A DNA stretch of 39,471 nucleotides from Deltaproteobacteria bacterium (lineage in GTDB: Bacteria; Desulfobacterota; DSM-4660; Desulfatiglandales; B25-G16), in NCBI GenBank assembly GCA_019310725.1, contig JAFDDT010000006.1, forward strand, positions 1-39,471, written 5' to 3'. Of the stretch, positions 1 through 7,902 are shown piece by piece. A program made the position numbers and the translations under genes. Position 1 is the stretch's first letter. Every line of letters starts with the position of its first letter. The notes beneath the pieces are model-generated. The model was given only the letters and a program-made list of their open reading frames with translations, was not told where the DNA came from and searched no databases.

Positions 1-254
1 TCCACGCCCTTTTTTAAAACCGGAACCTTTTGAACTGCCTTTTTTGCCAGTTCATTTTCAAGAGACTTTTTCTCTTCCTTTTTTTCCCCTACTGCTTCCT
101 TTTCGCCATTCAGGTTTATATCCTGTTTCACCTTTCTGAATTCCCTTATAGCACTTCCGAGACCCCTGCCAATCTCTGGCAGTCTCTTGGCTCCAAAGAT
201 GAACAAGACAATTATGCCGATGATTATCAATTCTGGCGCTCCGAGACCAAACAT
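1..254 (-). CDS. tatA: TatA/TatE-type twin-arginine translocase subunit (partial)
   Basis: This is a membrane component of the Tat pathway, which exports folded proteins across the inner membrane. Reading leftward from an ATG at 254, the protein begins [21 protein letters not shown], with a short hydrophobic helix at about residues 5-20. The TatA hinge and amphipathic helix follow ([19 protein letters not shown]) and then a Lys/Glu-rich tail. The FG pair before the amphipathic helix is the TatA hallmark. An AGAGGG ribosome-binding site lies a few bases upstream. The C-terminus runs off the window, but 84 codons already cover most of a normal TatA. The gene lies 87 bp downstream of the helicase gene on the same strand. 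TatA and TatE cannot be separated from sequence alone, and TatB is less likely given the short tail. Confidence 0.9.
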   Translation of the reverse strand, partial: MFGLGAPELIIIGIIVLFIFGAKRLPEIGRGLGSAIREFRKVKQDINLNGEKEAVGEKKEEKKSLENELAKKAVQKVPVLKKGV

Positions 255-341
255 AGGACTACCCTCTTTTTGAATTAGGACACAGGTTTTCGCCGACCTG
301 CTCGCCATGCGGGTCCGCAAGGCTAGGTGGGCGGGTATCCC

Positions 342-3239
342 TTAATCCCTCAATCCCTCAATTATTTTATTAACATTCCAGTCGACGAGGAGTCGCACCC
401 TTTCGTTTTGCCTTCTATTTCTGTATACGATGTAGCCCTTTTCTATCCCCTCAAGGAAAAGATCTCTTGTAAGTATCACGTCCTGTTTGCAGTATTCTGT
501 CAGTTTCTCCATTTCCCCAGCCTTGAACCATTCAAGGGCCTGTAGGCCATCTGCCGATTTCCCTCTATTGAGGGTTTCCCTCACCAGGTGTTCGAGGCTC
601 AACCTGAACCCAAGCCTATTGTAAATATCCTCAAGTATATCAAAGGTCGGTATTTTCAGTAAGTTCTTGTGGGTATAGGGTGAGAGTACAGCATAGTCAA
701 ATCTCTTCAGATTAAAACCAACCACCAGATCCGCCTCGAAAAAATGTTCAAACAACCGATCGGTCCGATCTTCTTCATAAATATAAAAGAGATCCTCCAA
801 ACTGTCAAACACAACAGCCACAGATACCATCATCAGGTGCATGTTCTGCCAACCACCTACTTGTTCGGCTGACTTCTGTGTCTCTAAATCAAAATAGAGA
901 ATCCTCTTTTGATCTACTCCCTCAAATGCCTCCTCTCTCAATGGGGAGGTGATGTGAGGTTGTACTTCATCAGGAGAGATATCCGCCAAAGGTATCACGC
1001 CGGTTAGGGCCTCCAAGATTAGCCGAGCAGCCTCTTTGTCTAAGGGCTTGTTGCCAGAACCACATCGGGGAGAGTAGATGCACGCGGGGCACCCTTTTTC
1101 GCAAGGGCAAGTTCGAACCAGATCCAAGGTCTTGCCTAACAGCTCGAGGATTATCTCAAAACCCCTCTGGGCGAGTCCCACCCCTCCTGGATACCCATCA
1201 TAGATAAATACAGCCGCCTTTTCCACCTGGGGATGAAAGGTGTAGGATATCCCTCCGATGTCATTTCTATCGCACAATGCAAACAGAGGGAAAAGGCTAA
1301 TAGCTGCATGTTCTATGGCGTGTATACCCCCCATAAAGTGAAGATCTTTATCTTTCACCATGTCTTTAATCACATCCTCGATCTCTACCCACAGCCCCAC
1401 GGTCTCAAATGTCTGGGGTGGAAGATCAAGAGGGAGGGTTCCGATCAGTTCCTGACCAGGAACTCTCCTTTTTTCATATCCAGTTATTGTTTCAGTCACC
1501 TTAAGCTGGCCGAGCTTTACCACAAACTGTCCCTTGGGTTGACTCTTGGCAATCTTGATGATCTCAGTCTCCTTTTCTGAGCGTGTGTACGTAAAATACC
1601 TCAGGTCTGTAGGTCGAGCAAAAATATCCTTTTTGTCGATGACGAGGCGTTCAACCTGGTAGGGGCTGGCCCTATGGAGATATATCGCACCTGGATGACA
1701 CTCCTTGAAGGCCCGTATTCCACCAACTGTACCTATTGCCTCCCCGGTTTGGGAATCAAATATGGTGTACGTCTCTCCAACTGAGCGGATATCCACCTTC
1801 AGATGTGGACTTTTTATGGTTGAAAACCACCGTTTCCTGCCTTCAGTTGTCCGACTAAGCTTCCCAGAGGATTCCAGGAAAGCCAGATGGGCGGTGAGAG
1901 CATCAGGCCAGATTTGAGCATCATCTAAGGTAAGAGGAGTTTCAGCTGCCGCACAGGGTAGGTGAGCCCTTACGATGTGGGAGTTGTCTGGGTCGATCAC
2001 AGCAGCCTCAAAGGATTGGGCAAACAGATTTGCCGGATGTTGCATAAAATACTGATCAAGCGCATCTTGGTTGGCGATGAGGGCTATGAGCGAGTCACGT
2101 CCAGAGCGTCCCACTCTGCCACCTCTCTGCCAGGTATTAATGATGGTTCCTGGATATCCCACCAATATGCATACGTCCAGGTGACCAATATCAATACCCA
2201 TTTCTAGGGCGCTCGTACATATAACGCCAAGCAGTTTTCCCCGGGCCAACTTCTTTTCAATCGAGCGGCGTTCCTCAGGGAGAAAGCCAGCCCTGTATGA
2301 ACTCACTTTATCCTTTAAGCTTGGGGACAGCTGTCTGACCCACATATAAATGAGTTCTGTAACCTTTCTGGATTGAGTAAATGCAATCGTTCTTAACCCG
2401 GAATCAAGGCACTGGATAAACAATCGAGTGGCCAGAAAATTGGTGCTGGACTGGGGATTGAAAAACAAAAAGTGCTGGCCAGATTTAGGAGCACCACTCT
2501 GCGAAATCACTTCTACCTCTTTTCCAATCAAGTTCCTACCAAGATCACGGGGATTTTGAACAGTGGCAGAGGAAAGAATGAATTGAGGTGTTGTGTGATA
2601 CAGAGAACAGACCCTTTTGAGCCTTCTCAATATCTGAGCAAGATGTGATCCGAAAATCCCCCGATATGTGTGCACTTCGTCAATAATAACAAAAGCCAGG
2701 TTAGAGAACAGTCCGGCCCATTTTTCGTGATAGGCAAGAATACCCCTATGCAGCATGTCCGGATTGGTCAAAATGATATTTGGGATTTTTCTTTTAATTC
2801 TCTCCCTGTCCTTGGGGGTTGTATCGCCATCGTATATGGTTGCCGAGATATCGCTGGAATGTAATTCAGTAATAAATTCTGATAAGTTCTTGAATTGATC
2901 TTGTTCAAGGGCCTTAAGGGGGAATAAGTAAAGGGCTCTGGTCGTTGGTTGCCTAAGGATGTTTTCAGTGACCGGTAAATTATAGATCAGGCTCTTTCCA
3001 CTTGCAGTAGGTGTAGATACCAATACATCTTTCCCCTCTTTAATGTGCTTGATGGCCTGAGTCTGATGAGTATAAAGTGCCCTCAGATCAAATCCCTTTA
3101 GGATATCCAAAATAGGTTGAGAAACGACGCGACTATCATCGTATTGGGGATCCTGATGTGGCAGATAGTGATGGAAGACAATCGGTGGGCCAAGGTCCGC
3201 TGATTTTTTTATGTGTTCAATAAAGGTTGATATCTTCAT
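342..3239 (-). CDS. MrfA-type DEXH helicase fused to YprB/MrfB-type exonuclease
   Basis: This 965-aa protein joins two activities usually encoded separately. Residues about 50-400 are a superfamily 2 helicase: Walker A STPTASGKS (75-83), DEVH box (187-190), SAT motif (224-226) and motif VI GRVGRSGR near 376. A DUF1998-type region follows with a four-Cys cluster (CPCEKGCPACIYSPRC, about 708-726), the zinc or Fe-S site of MrfA (YprA). From residue 779 a ribonuclease-H-fold DEDD exonuclease begins: D784/E786 in YFDLE, D848 in GFNLKRFD and D920 in YCKQDV. In Bacillus, MrfA and MrfB act together in mitomycin C lesion repair, so a DNA repair role is inferred here. All catalytic residues are present in both halves. 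The ribosome-binding site is weak. The gene is divergent from the cNMP-binding genes and followed by tatA. Confidence 0.88.
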   Translation of the reverse strand: MKISTFIEHIKKSADLGPPIVFHHYLPHQDPQYDDSRVVSQPILDILKGFDLRALYTHQTQAIKHIKEGKDVLVSTPTASGKSLIYNLPVTENILRQPTTRALYLFPLKALEQDQFKNLSEFITELHSSDISATIYDGDTTPKDRERIKRKIPNIILTNPDMLHRGILAYHEKWAGLFSNLAFVIIDEVHTYRGIFGSHLAQILRRLKRVCSLYHTTPQFILSSATVQNPRDLGRNLIGKEVEVISQSGAPKSGQHFLFFNPQSSTNFLATRLFIQCLDSGLRTIAFTQSRKVTELIYMWVRQLSPSLKDKVSSYRAGFLPEERRSIEKKLARGKLLGVICTSALEMGIDIGHLDVCILVGYPGTIINTWQRGGRVGRSGRDSLIALIANQDALDQYFMQHPANLFAQSFEAAVIDPDNSHIVRAHLPCAAAETPLTLDDAQIWPDALTAHLAFLESSGKLSRTTEGRKRWFSTIKSPHLKVDIRSVGETYTIFDSQTGEAIGTVGGIRAFKECHPGAIYLHRASPYQVERLVIDKKDIFARPTDLRYFTYTRSEKETEIIKIAKSQPKGQFVVKLGQLKVTETITGYEKRRVPGQELIGTLPLDLPPQTFETVGLWVEIEDVIKDMVKDKDLHFMGGIHAIEHAAISLFPLFALCDRNDIGGISYTFHPQVEKAAVFIYDGYPGGVGLAQRGFEIILELLGKTLDLVRTCPCEKGCPACIYSPRCGSGNKPLDKEAARLILEALTGVIPLADISPDEVQPHITSPLREEAFEGVDQKRILYFDLETQKSAEQVGGWQNMHLMMVSVAVVFDSLEDLFYIYEEDRTDRLFEHFFEADLVVGFNLKRFDYAVLSPYTHKNLLKIPTFDILEDIYNRLGFRLSLEHLVRETLNRGKSADGLQALEWFKAGEMEKLTEYCKQDVILTRDLFLEGIEKGYIVYRNRRQNERVRLLVDWNVNKIIEGLRD

Positions 3240-3271
3240 CTATTTGACGCTCTGATTCAACGGTGTTTATT

Positions 3272-3285
3272 TGGTATGGATACCA
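3272..3285. promoter_or_regulatory. Perfect 14-bp palindrome upstream of the helicase gene
   Basis: TGGTATGGATACCA has 6-bp arms around a GG centre and lies 33-46 bp upstream of the helicase start codon. The position fits an operator, but no regulator can be assigned from sequence. Confidence 0.3.
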
Positions 3286-3369
3286 TATTTTTACCTATTT
3301 TGTAAGGCTACCGGGCTAAAATTTTGTCCTGGACAAATGGGAACATCTCTTTTATCTTACACCAAAGAG

Positions 3370-3393
3370 AGGCCAAATCCAATGTTTTGGCCT
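3370..3393. repeat. 8-bp stem-loop in the divergent intergenic region
   Basis: AGGCCAAA and TTTGGCCT form a perfect 8-bp stem with an 8-nt loop. It lies between the divergent helicase and cNMP-binding genes. It has no T-run, so it is not an obvious terminator. An operator or a 5' leader structure of either gene is possible. Confidence 0.35.
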
Positions 3394-3477
3394 GATCCTT
3401 GCTTATAAGGTATTCAGTTGTAGTCTCTTCTAGGGGCTGCACCTATAAAATATCAAAGTTGTAGGTTTTATGGAAAC

Positions 3478-3903
3478 ATGACCGAAAGCAAAAAGATACC
3501 CCCGATTGTTTATCTTTCTTACGCCAAAGGTGAGCTGATAATCAAGGAGGGAGATTACGGAATATCAATCTATAAAATCCTAAAGGGAAGTGTTCGGATC
3601 TTTAGAAGACTGGGCGAGCACAAGATCACTCTTGCCATACTGGGAATTGGGGAGGTTTTCGGGGAAATGACATTTTTTAATTTCCTTCTTGAACCAAGAT
3701 CTGCGTCTGTAGAGGCTATGGATGATGTTGAACTGGAGGTATGGCATCCTGCGATGCTGGCTGACGAATATAAAAAGATTTCTCCCATGTTGAGATATGT
3801 ACTCAAGCAGACTCTCAGTAGATTGCTGAAGTTGAACAAGGTTGTCAGTGACTTGGCAGCTAAGAGGAAGCAAAAAACAGGGCGTGTTTCTCCACAGAGT
3901 TAG
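3478..3903 (+). CDS. Stand-alone cyclic-nucleotide-binding domain protein
   Basis: This 141-aa protein has the CRP/FNR-type cNMP-binding beta-roll and no helix-turn-helix. The beta-roll starts near residue 15 (GELIIKEGDYGISIYKILKG), and the phosphate-binding cassette GEMTFFNFLLEPRSASVE retains the Glu and the Arg-Ser-Ala that contact the cyclic nucleotide phosphate. After the C-helix the protein ends in a short basic tail instead of a DNA-binding domain. It probably senses a cyclic nucleotide or acts as a regulatory partner rather than as a transcription factor. A second protein of the same type follows 82 bp downstream. The start is the first ATG in frame, and its ribosome-binding site is poor. 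The ligand is unknown. Confidence 0.8.
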   Translation: MTESKKIPPIVYLSYAKGELIIKEGDYGISIYKILKGSVRIFRRLGEHKITLAILGIGEVFGEMTFFNFLLEPRSASVEAMDDVELEVWHPAMLADEYKKISPMLRYVLKQTLSRLLKLNKVVSDLAAKRKQKTGRVSPQS

Positions 3904-3985
3904 GACTGGTGAAAAAAAGACAGCTGGGGGTTAGAGTCTCTGGTTAGATGACTCTGTTGGCGATAATAGTGGGGATTGTTTAGAA

Positions 3986-4381
3986 ATGACTCTCGAGAGT
4001 TTCATATATGGATACATCATCAAGGAAGAGGCGTTTTCTGACCGGGCTACGATAATCGAGGAAGGGAAATATGGTGATTGGGTCTATATTGTTGTGGAGG
4101 GGAGAGTAAAGATCAAAAAGCGCACCTCAAAAGGCGTGCTCACCATAAATACCCTGGGAGAGGGGTCTGTTGTAGGGGAGGTTCCTTTCTTGAAAAAAAC
4201 AGACCGATTGCGCACCGCAACGGTTATTGCCGACGGGCCAGTAAAACTGGGGGTTCTAGACAAGGACCGACTGGAAAAGGAATATGAGACACTGTCGCCA
4301 CAGTTGAAGAGTCTAATGAGAACCTTGGTTTTGCGATTGGAGGAGACAACCAAAAAGGCGAGTGTACTAGCGGTTAACTAG
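3986..4381 (+). CDS. Second stand-alone cyclic-nucleotide-binding domain protein
   Basis: This 131-aa protein also consists of a single CRP-type cNMP-binding domain without a helix-turn-helix. The beta-roll motif IIEEGKYGDWVYIVVEGRVKI and the phosphate-binding cassette GEVPFLKKTDRLRTATV (Glu plus Arg-Thr-Ala) are visible. It is the likely product of a tandem duplication with the preceding gene followed by strong divergence. A GGGGA stretch about 11 bases before the ATG may be the ribosome-binding site. The stop codon TAG ends at 4381, one base before the 8-bp target duplication of the MITE at 4390. Before that insertion, this gene and the convergent aminotransferase gene overlapped at their stop codons. 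The function is inferred only from the domain. Confidence 0.78.
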   Translation: MTLESFIYGYIIKEEAFSDRATIIEEGKYGDWVYIVVEGRVKIKKRTSKGVLTINTLGEGSVVGEVPFLKKTDRLRTATVIADGPVKLGVLDKDRLEKEYETLSPQLKSLMRTLVLRLEETTKKASVLAVN

Positions 4382-4389
4382 ATACCAGC

Positions 4390-4536
4390 CTAACTTCTCA
4401 ATAAGTTCGGGTTCTGTCATTGCGAGCAAAGCGAAGCAATCTCTAATATCGCAATGAGATTGCCACGTCGCTCCGCTCCTCACAATGACCGTGAATATCA
4501 ACGGCAAGGAATTAGCCGGACTTCTTGAGAAGTTAC
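4390..4536. mobile_element. 147-bp MITE-like element, copy 1, with 8-bp target duplication
   Basis: The element is bounded by imperfect terminal inverted repeats (CTAACTTCTCAA at the left, TTGAGAAGTTAC at the right) and flanked by the direct repeat ATACCAGC at 4382-4389 and 4537-4544. Inside is a second palindromic core bounded by TCATTGCGAG and CTCACAATGA. Copy 2 at 15995-16141 has the same length and about 92% identity (12 differences counted by eye). It has no coding capacity, so it must have been moved in trans. GTAA-type ends with 8-bp duplications resemble IS66-family elements, which is an inference. Confidence 0.88.
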
Positions 4537-5852
4537 ATACCAGCGGCCTTTTCAACATCCTTAATTCCTTGGTAAATAATATCAAAGAGTTCAGTAATAT
4601 CTTCTTCCTCCACGCAAGAGAAGGCCACCCTGATATCTGATTTCCCCAGTGAAATTATTCCTACACCGTATTTATCAAGGAGATGAACCCTTAATGCTTC
4701 AGGGTCTACCGTTTTAAGCCCCAGGCACATAAAATATCCAGAATTGAAGGGATATACCTCCCAGACGTCACTATATTTTTTGTTGGCAAGCACCTCCTTA
4801 ACTCGCCTGACCCGCTGGAGCATTACCCTAAATTTTTCTTCCTTTTCTTTTGGATAGTTTTCGGAATTAAGGGCACCAAGGATAACCGATTGGCTCAGGT
4901 GCGAGTCATTTGAGATGCTGCCTCTGACAGCGCCAGCCGTCTTCTTCTCGAGGGCATCGTAAATATCGCTTGGATTATCTTTGGCTAAAGTGCCATAGGT
5001 GATAAAACCTACCCTCAAACCCCATACGTATGTTTCCTTGGTGGCACCATCCAGTTTTATTGTCATTATTTTTGGATGGGACTCAGTGAGTAACGCAAAT
5101 AAAGATTCTTTCATGGAGGTGTCATCATAGAAAAGCCCAAAATAGGCGTCGTCAGTAAGGACGAGAACATTATTACCTTTTTCCGCCACATTGATAAGGA
5201 TTTCCTGAATCCTTTTACCCTCTGCTGATGTTGGGGTGTATCCTGTAGGATTATTGGGGAAATTCAGCAGCACCACGATCTTTTTAGTATCGAGAGCCTG
5301 TTTCTGAAGCGCATCTTCAAAGGCATTCAAATTGAAGCCTCTTTGTGAGGAAAAAAGAGGGTACTGGCGTATCTTTGCTCCATGGAGAACCGTAAATATC
5401 AAGTTGTAGTTTCCCCAGATCTTATCGGGCAGCAGGATAACATCGCCTTCGTCGATCCACATGTCCGCAGTGACGGAAAGTCCGTGGGTTATACCGTTCG
5501 TTACGATTGGCAGGCTTACGGCCTTTCCCGACAGAGAGGGGTTCTTATCAAATATATTTGTTCGCCATGTCTCGCGTAACCTTAGAACACCAAAAGACGG
5601 GGCATAATTCAATGACTGCTCCGGATCGACATTGATAGAGGACATGACCGAGGGAAGATGCATAGGCACCCCACCTTCCGTAGCAATGCCTATGGTAGCA
5701 TTATATCTAAACGCCTTTTCCTTGGCCTCAGCACCTTGGGAGAGAATCCCCCGAGGAAAGTAGAGTTGTTTTCCCTTGTTGGATAACATGTCATAGGTGT
5801 TAGGGTTGCTATTTTGAATAACTCCATTGAGTTCTTCGGCGATTGGATTCAT
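4533..5852 (-). CDS. Class I/II pyridoxal-phosphate aminotransferase
   Basis: This 439-aa fold-type I aminotransferase transfers an amino group between an amino acid and a 2-oxo acid; its substrate cannot be read from sequence. Visible motifs are LNFPNNPTGYTPT (Asn contacting PLP), LTDDAYFGLFYDD (Asp and Tyr contacting PLP) and KLDGATKETYVWGLRVGF, whose Lys in GATKE is the probable Schiff-base lysine. AGAGAGG about 8 bases before the ATG is a good ribosome-binding site. The gene lies last in the acyl-CoA operon, 83 bp after an acyl-CoA dehydrogenase, so branched-chain or another amino acid yielding an acyl-CoA is a plausible substrate. Its terminal codons ATG TAA (Met, stop) come from the end of the inserted MITE. 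Removing the insertion in silico gives Ile followed by TAG. Confidence 0.88.
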   Translation of the reverse strand: MNPIAEELNGVIQNSNPNTYDMLSNKGKQLYFPRGILSQGAEAKEKAFRYNATIGIATEGGVPMHLPSVMSSINVDPEQSLNYAPSFGVLRLRETWRTNIFDKNPSLSGKAVSLPIVTNGITHGLSVTADMWIDEGDVILLPDKIWGNYNLIFTVLHGAKIRQYPLFSSQRGFNLNAFEDALQKQALDTKKIVVLLNFPNNPTGYTPTSAEGKRIQEILINVAEKGNNVLVLTDDAYFGLFYDDTSMKESLFALLTESHPKIMTIKLDGATKETYVWGLRVGFITYGTLAKDNPSDIYDALEKKTAGAVRGSISNDSHLSQSVILGALNSENYPKEKEEKFRVMLQRVRRVKEVLANKKYSDVWEVYPFNSGYFMCLGLKTVDPEALRVHLLDKYGVGIISLGKSDIRVAFSCVEEEDITELFDIIYQGIKDVEKAAGM

Positions 5853-5935
5853 GCTTTTTTACCTCTCTTTTTGTGTTGCAAGACGCTTAAAAATCAATAG
5901 ATTAGGTTTCACTTTGACGCTGCTGTGCCATAACG

Positions 5936-7078
5936 TTACGATCCAATTACATTATTTGCTATGACAATCCTTTGCACCTCTGAAGTTCCTTCATAGATGG
6001 TTGTAACCCTGGCATCCCTGTAGTACCTCTCCACAGGATACTCCTTGCTATATCCATAGCCCCCATGAATTTGCAAGGCCTGATAAGCAACCCTGTTGGC
6101 AGTTTCAGAAGCAAAGAGCTTTGCCATAGATGCTTCAGGTGTAAATCTTTCCCCTCTATCCTTCATGGCTGCAGCATTAAACGTAAGCAAGCGGGCTGCT
6201 TCAATCTGCACCGCCATATCAGCTATCATCCAGCGAATTCCCTGAAATTTTGATATTTGGCTGCCAAATTGTTCCCTCTCTTTTGCATAATTCAGAGCTG
6301 CATCCAGACATGCCTGGGCAATTCCTACCGACATAGAGGCTATTCCAATTCTCCCTTCATCCAAGGCAGTCATAGCAATGATGAATCCCTCACCCTCGCC
6401 ACCCAAAAGATTTTGTGCAGGGACCTGGCAGTCCTCAAATATCAGGCTTGTGCAGTCTGATGCCGTTTGGCCCATTTTTTCCTCCTCTGGACCCACCGTA
6501 AAGCCAGGCATTCCTTTTTCGAGCACAAAGGCACTGATTCCCCTGTGGCTTTTGGCCTTTTCCGTATAGGCGGTGGCCACAATAACGTCTGCACTCTTGC
6601 CACTGGTGATCCATGCCTTTGTCCCATTCAGGACATAGACACTTCCGTCTTTTTTGGCGGTTGACCTTTGGCTGGCAGGGTCGGAACCTGCACTCGGTTC
6701 AGTTAAGGCAAAGCATCCGAGTTTCTTACCTGCTGCCAGGGGCTTTAGGTAATTTTCCTTAAGAAAGTCGGAGCCAAATTTGTATATTGGACCACAGGAG
6801 ACACTGTTATGTACAGACATAATGACCGCTGTAGAGGCACATGCATATCCTATTTCCTGAAGGGCCAGACTATAGCTTATGGTATCCACACCTGCGCCGT
6901 CATATTCTGGCGGAACATTCATTCCCATGAGCCCGAGTTCACCCATTTGTTTTATAATATCTGCTGGGAACTCTTTGGTTCTATCCCGCTCCGCTGCGGT
7001 CGGAAGTATAACCTCCCGAGCTAGGTCCCTGACCATAGCCTGAATCATTCTTTGTTCTTCATTGAGTTGATATGACAT
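5936..7078 (-). CDS. Acyl-CoA dehydrogenase (short-chain/butyryl type)
   Basis: This 380-aa flavoprotein oxidises an acyl-CoA to the trans-2-enoyl-CoA and passes electrons to electron-transfer flavoprotein. Family signatures are CFALTEPSAGSDPAS in the FAD/substrate region, the C-terminal DMAVQIEAARLLTFNAA helix and YEGTSEVQR near the end. The Glu of YEG (about residue 363) is the expected catalytic base, as in butyryl-CoA and medium-chain dehydrogenases. Length is normal. It follows the XRE-cupin regulator by 13 bp and is clearly in the same operon. No strong ribosome-binding site precedes the ATG. The chain-length preference is not resolved, but the neighbours favour butyryl-CoA or a branched short-chain substrate. 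Confidence 0.92.
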   Translation of the reverse strand: MSYQLNEEQRMIQAMVRDLAREVILPTAAERDRTKEFPADIIKQMGELGLMGMNVPPEYDGAGVDTISYSLALQEIGYACASTAVIMSVHNSVSCGPIYKFGSDFLKENYLKPLAAGKKLGCFALTEPSAGSDPASQRSTAKKDGSVYVLNGTKAWITSGKSADVIVATAYTEKAKSHRGISAFVLEKGMPGFTVGPEEEKMGQTASDCTSLIFEDCQVPAQNLLGGEGEGFIIAMTALDEGRIGIASMSVGIAQACLDAALNYAKEREQFGSQISKFQGIRWMIADMAVQIEAARLLTFNAAAMKDRGERFTPEASMAKLFASETANRVAYQALQIHGGYGYSKEYPVERYYRDARVTTIYEGTSEVQRIVIANNVIGS

Positions 7079-7091
7079 GTACAGTCTGCAT

Positions 7092-7640
7092 CTATGGCGT
7101 ATAGAGTACTACCAGCATCTCTGCTCTTTCAGAACTTAGATTTCTAAGCCTATGAACAATCGATGAGTTAAAGTGCAGTGAGTCCTCTGGTTTTAAGATA
7201 TTCTTATTTTCCCCAACCGTCACCTCTACTTTACCTTTAAACACATATACAAACTCCTCTCCTTCATGCTGGTAGCTGACGCCTTTGTGTTCAGAAACCG
7301 GGTCAATAAAAACTCTGAAGGCTTTGAGATGCTTGTGAAGAGCCTCAGGCGTTAGGGTCTGATAACTATAGTCTTCTGTTCTTTTTTTAAAGTCCTCTGC
7401 TTTTTTCCTATCAGCCTGGCCTCTTTCCTCCTTTAAAAGAACCCCGCTATCAATCTCCAAGGCTCTCGAAAGCCGCAGGATAGTGGCCACAGGTGGCATG
7501 ACTTGCCCATTTTCGAGCCGAGAAAGGTAATCTACAGAGAAACCGGTCTCATTGGCCAAAAAGTCAAGGCCTATCCCTTTCTCAGTCCTCACTTCTTTCA
7601 AGCGTTCGCCCAGAGGCTTTGCTTTCTTTATGCGGCGCAT
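7092..7640 (-). CDS. XRE-family regulator with C-terminal cupin domain
   Basis: This 182-aa transcription factor has an N-terminal helix-turn-helix of the XRE/Cro type (about residues 10-65, GERLKEVRTEKGIGLDFLAN and SVDYLSRLENGQ). A small-molecule-binding cupin barrel follows (about 100-180, with YQHEGEEFVYVFKGKVEVTVG and LKPEDSLHFNSSIVHRLRN). The layout is typical of regulators of amine, amino-acid or acyl-CoA metabolism, where the cupin senses a metabolite. AGGAG lies 7 bases before the ATG. Lying inside the acyl-CoA operon, it probably regulates that operon. The effector is unknown. Confidence 0.88.
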   Translation of the reverse strand: MRRIKKAKPLGERLKEVRTEKGIGLDFLANETGFSVDYLSRLENGQVMPPVATILRLSRALEIDSGVLLKEERGQADRKKAEDFKKRTEDYSYQTLTPEALHKHLKAFRVFIDPVSEHKGVSYQHEGEEFVYVFKGKVEVTVGENKNILKPEDSLHFNSSIVHRLRNLSSERAEMLVVLYTP

Positions 7641-7671
7641 GATGTGCTCCTTTGATTCCCTGGATTTGCCT

Positions 7672-7902
7672 TTACTTCTGTGTTGTTTTCCTTACATTCT
7701 TCACCACATTAACGACAAAAACAAGGAGAAGGGTACAACTAATAAGGATAATAAGGTTAGAGGCGAAGAATGTCATGATAAATGAGAAGGGGTCAGTAAT
7801 GCGGTATGCCACAATAAGAAGGTCTATCCCAAACAAAATGAAAAAGATAGCAACCAGTGCCAGTACAACCTGGATAACCCACCATGGAATGGCCCTTTCC
7901 AC
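7672..7902 (-). CDS. Small two-helix membrane protein, unknown function
   Basis: This 76-aa protein has two hydrophobic segments (about residues 7-31 and 40-66) separated by a short polar stretch, with a basic C-terminal tail (KNVRKTTQK). The start is a GTG whose G is the last base of the meaB stop codon (TAGTG). A GAGG lies 9 bases upstream inside meaB, which suggests translational coupling. No family is recognised. Its position between the mutase chaperone and the operon's regulator suggests a membrane role linked to the pathway, but nothing in the protein shows it. Confidence 0.65.
   Translation of the reverse strand: MERAIPWWVIQVVLALVAIFFILFGIDLLIVAYRITDPFSFIMTFFASNLIILISCTLLLVFVVNVVKNVRKTTQK

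Noticed and set aside
3580-3873. Minus-strand ORFs opposite the cNMP-binding genes
   Set aside because: They are shadows of a well-supported gene on the plus strand.
4367-4585. Minus-strand ORF of 72 aa containing ATWQSHCDIRDCFALLAMT
   Set aside because: It is the translation of the MITE core. The same peptide pattern appears in copy 2, and it has no independent start signal. This type of spurious hypothetical protein is common in genomes with this repeat.
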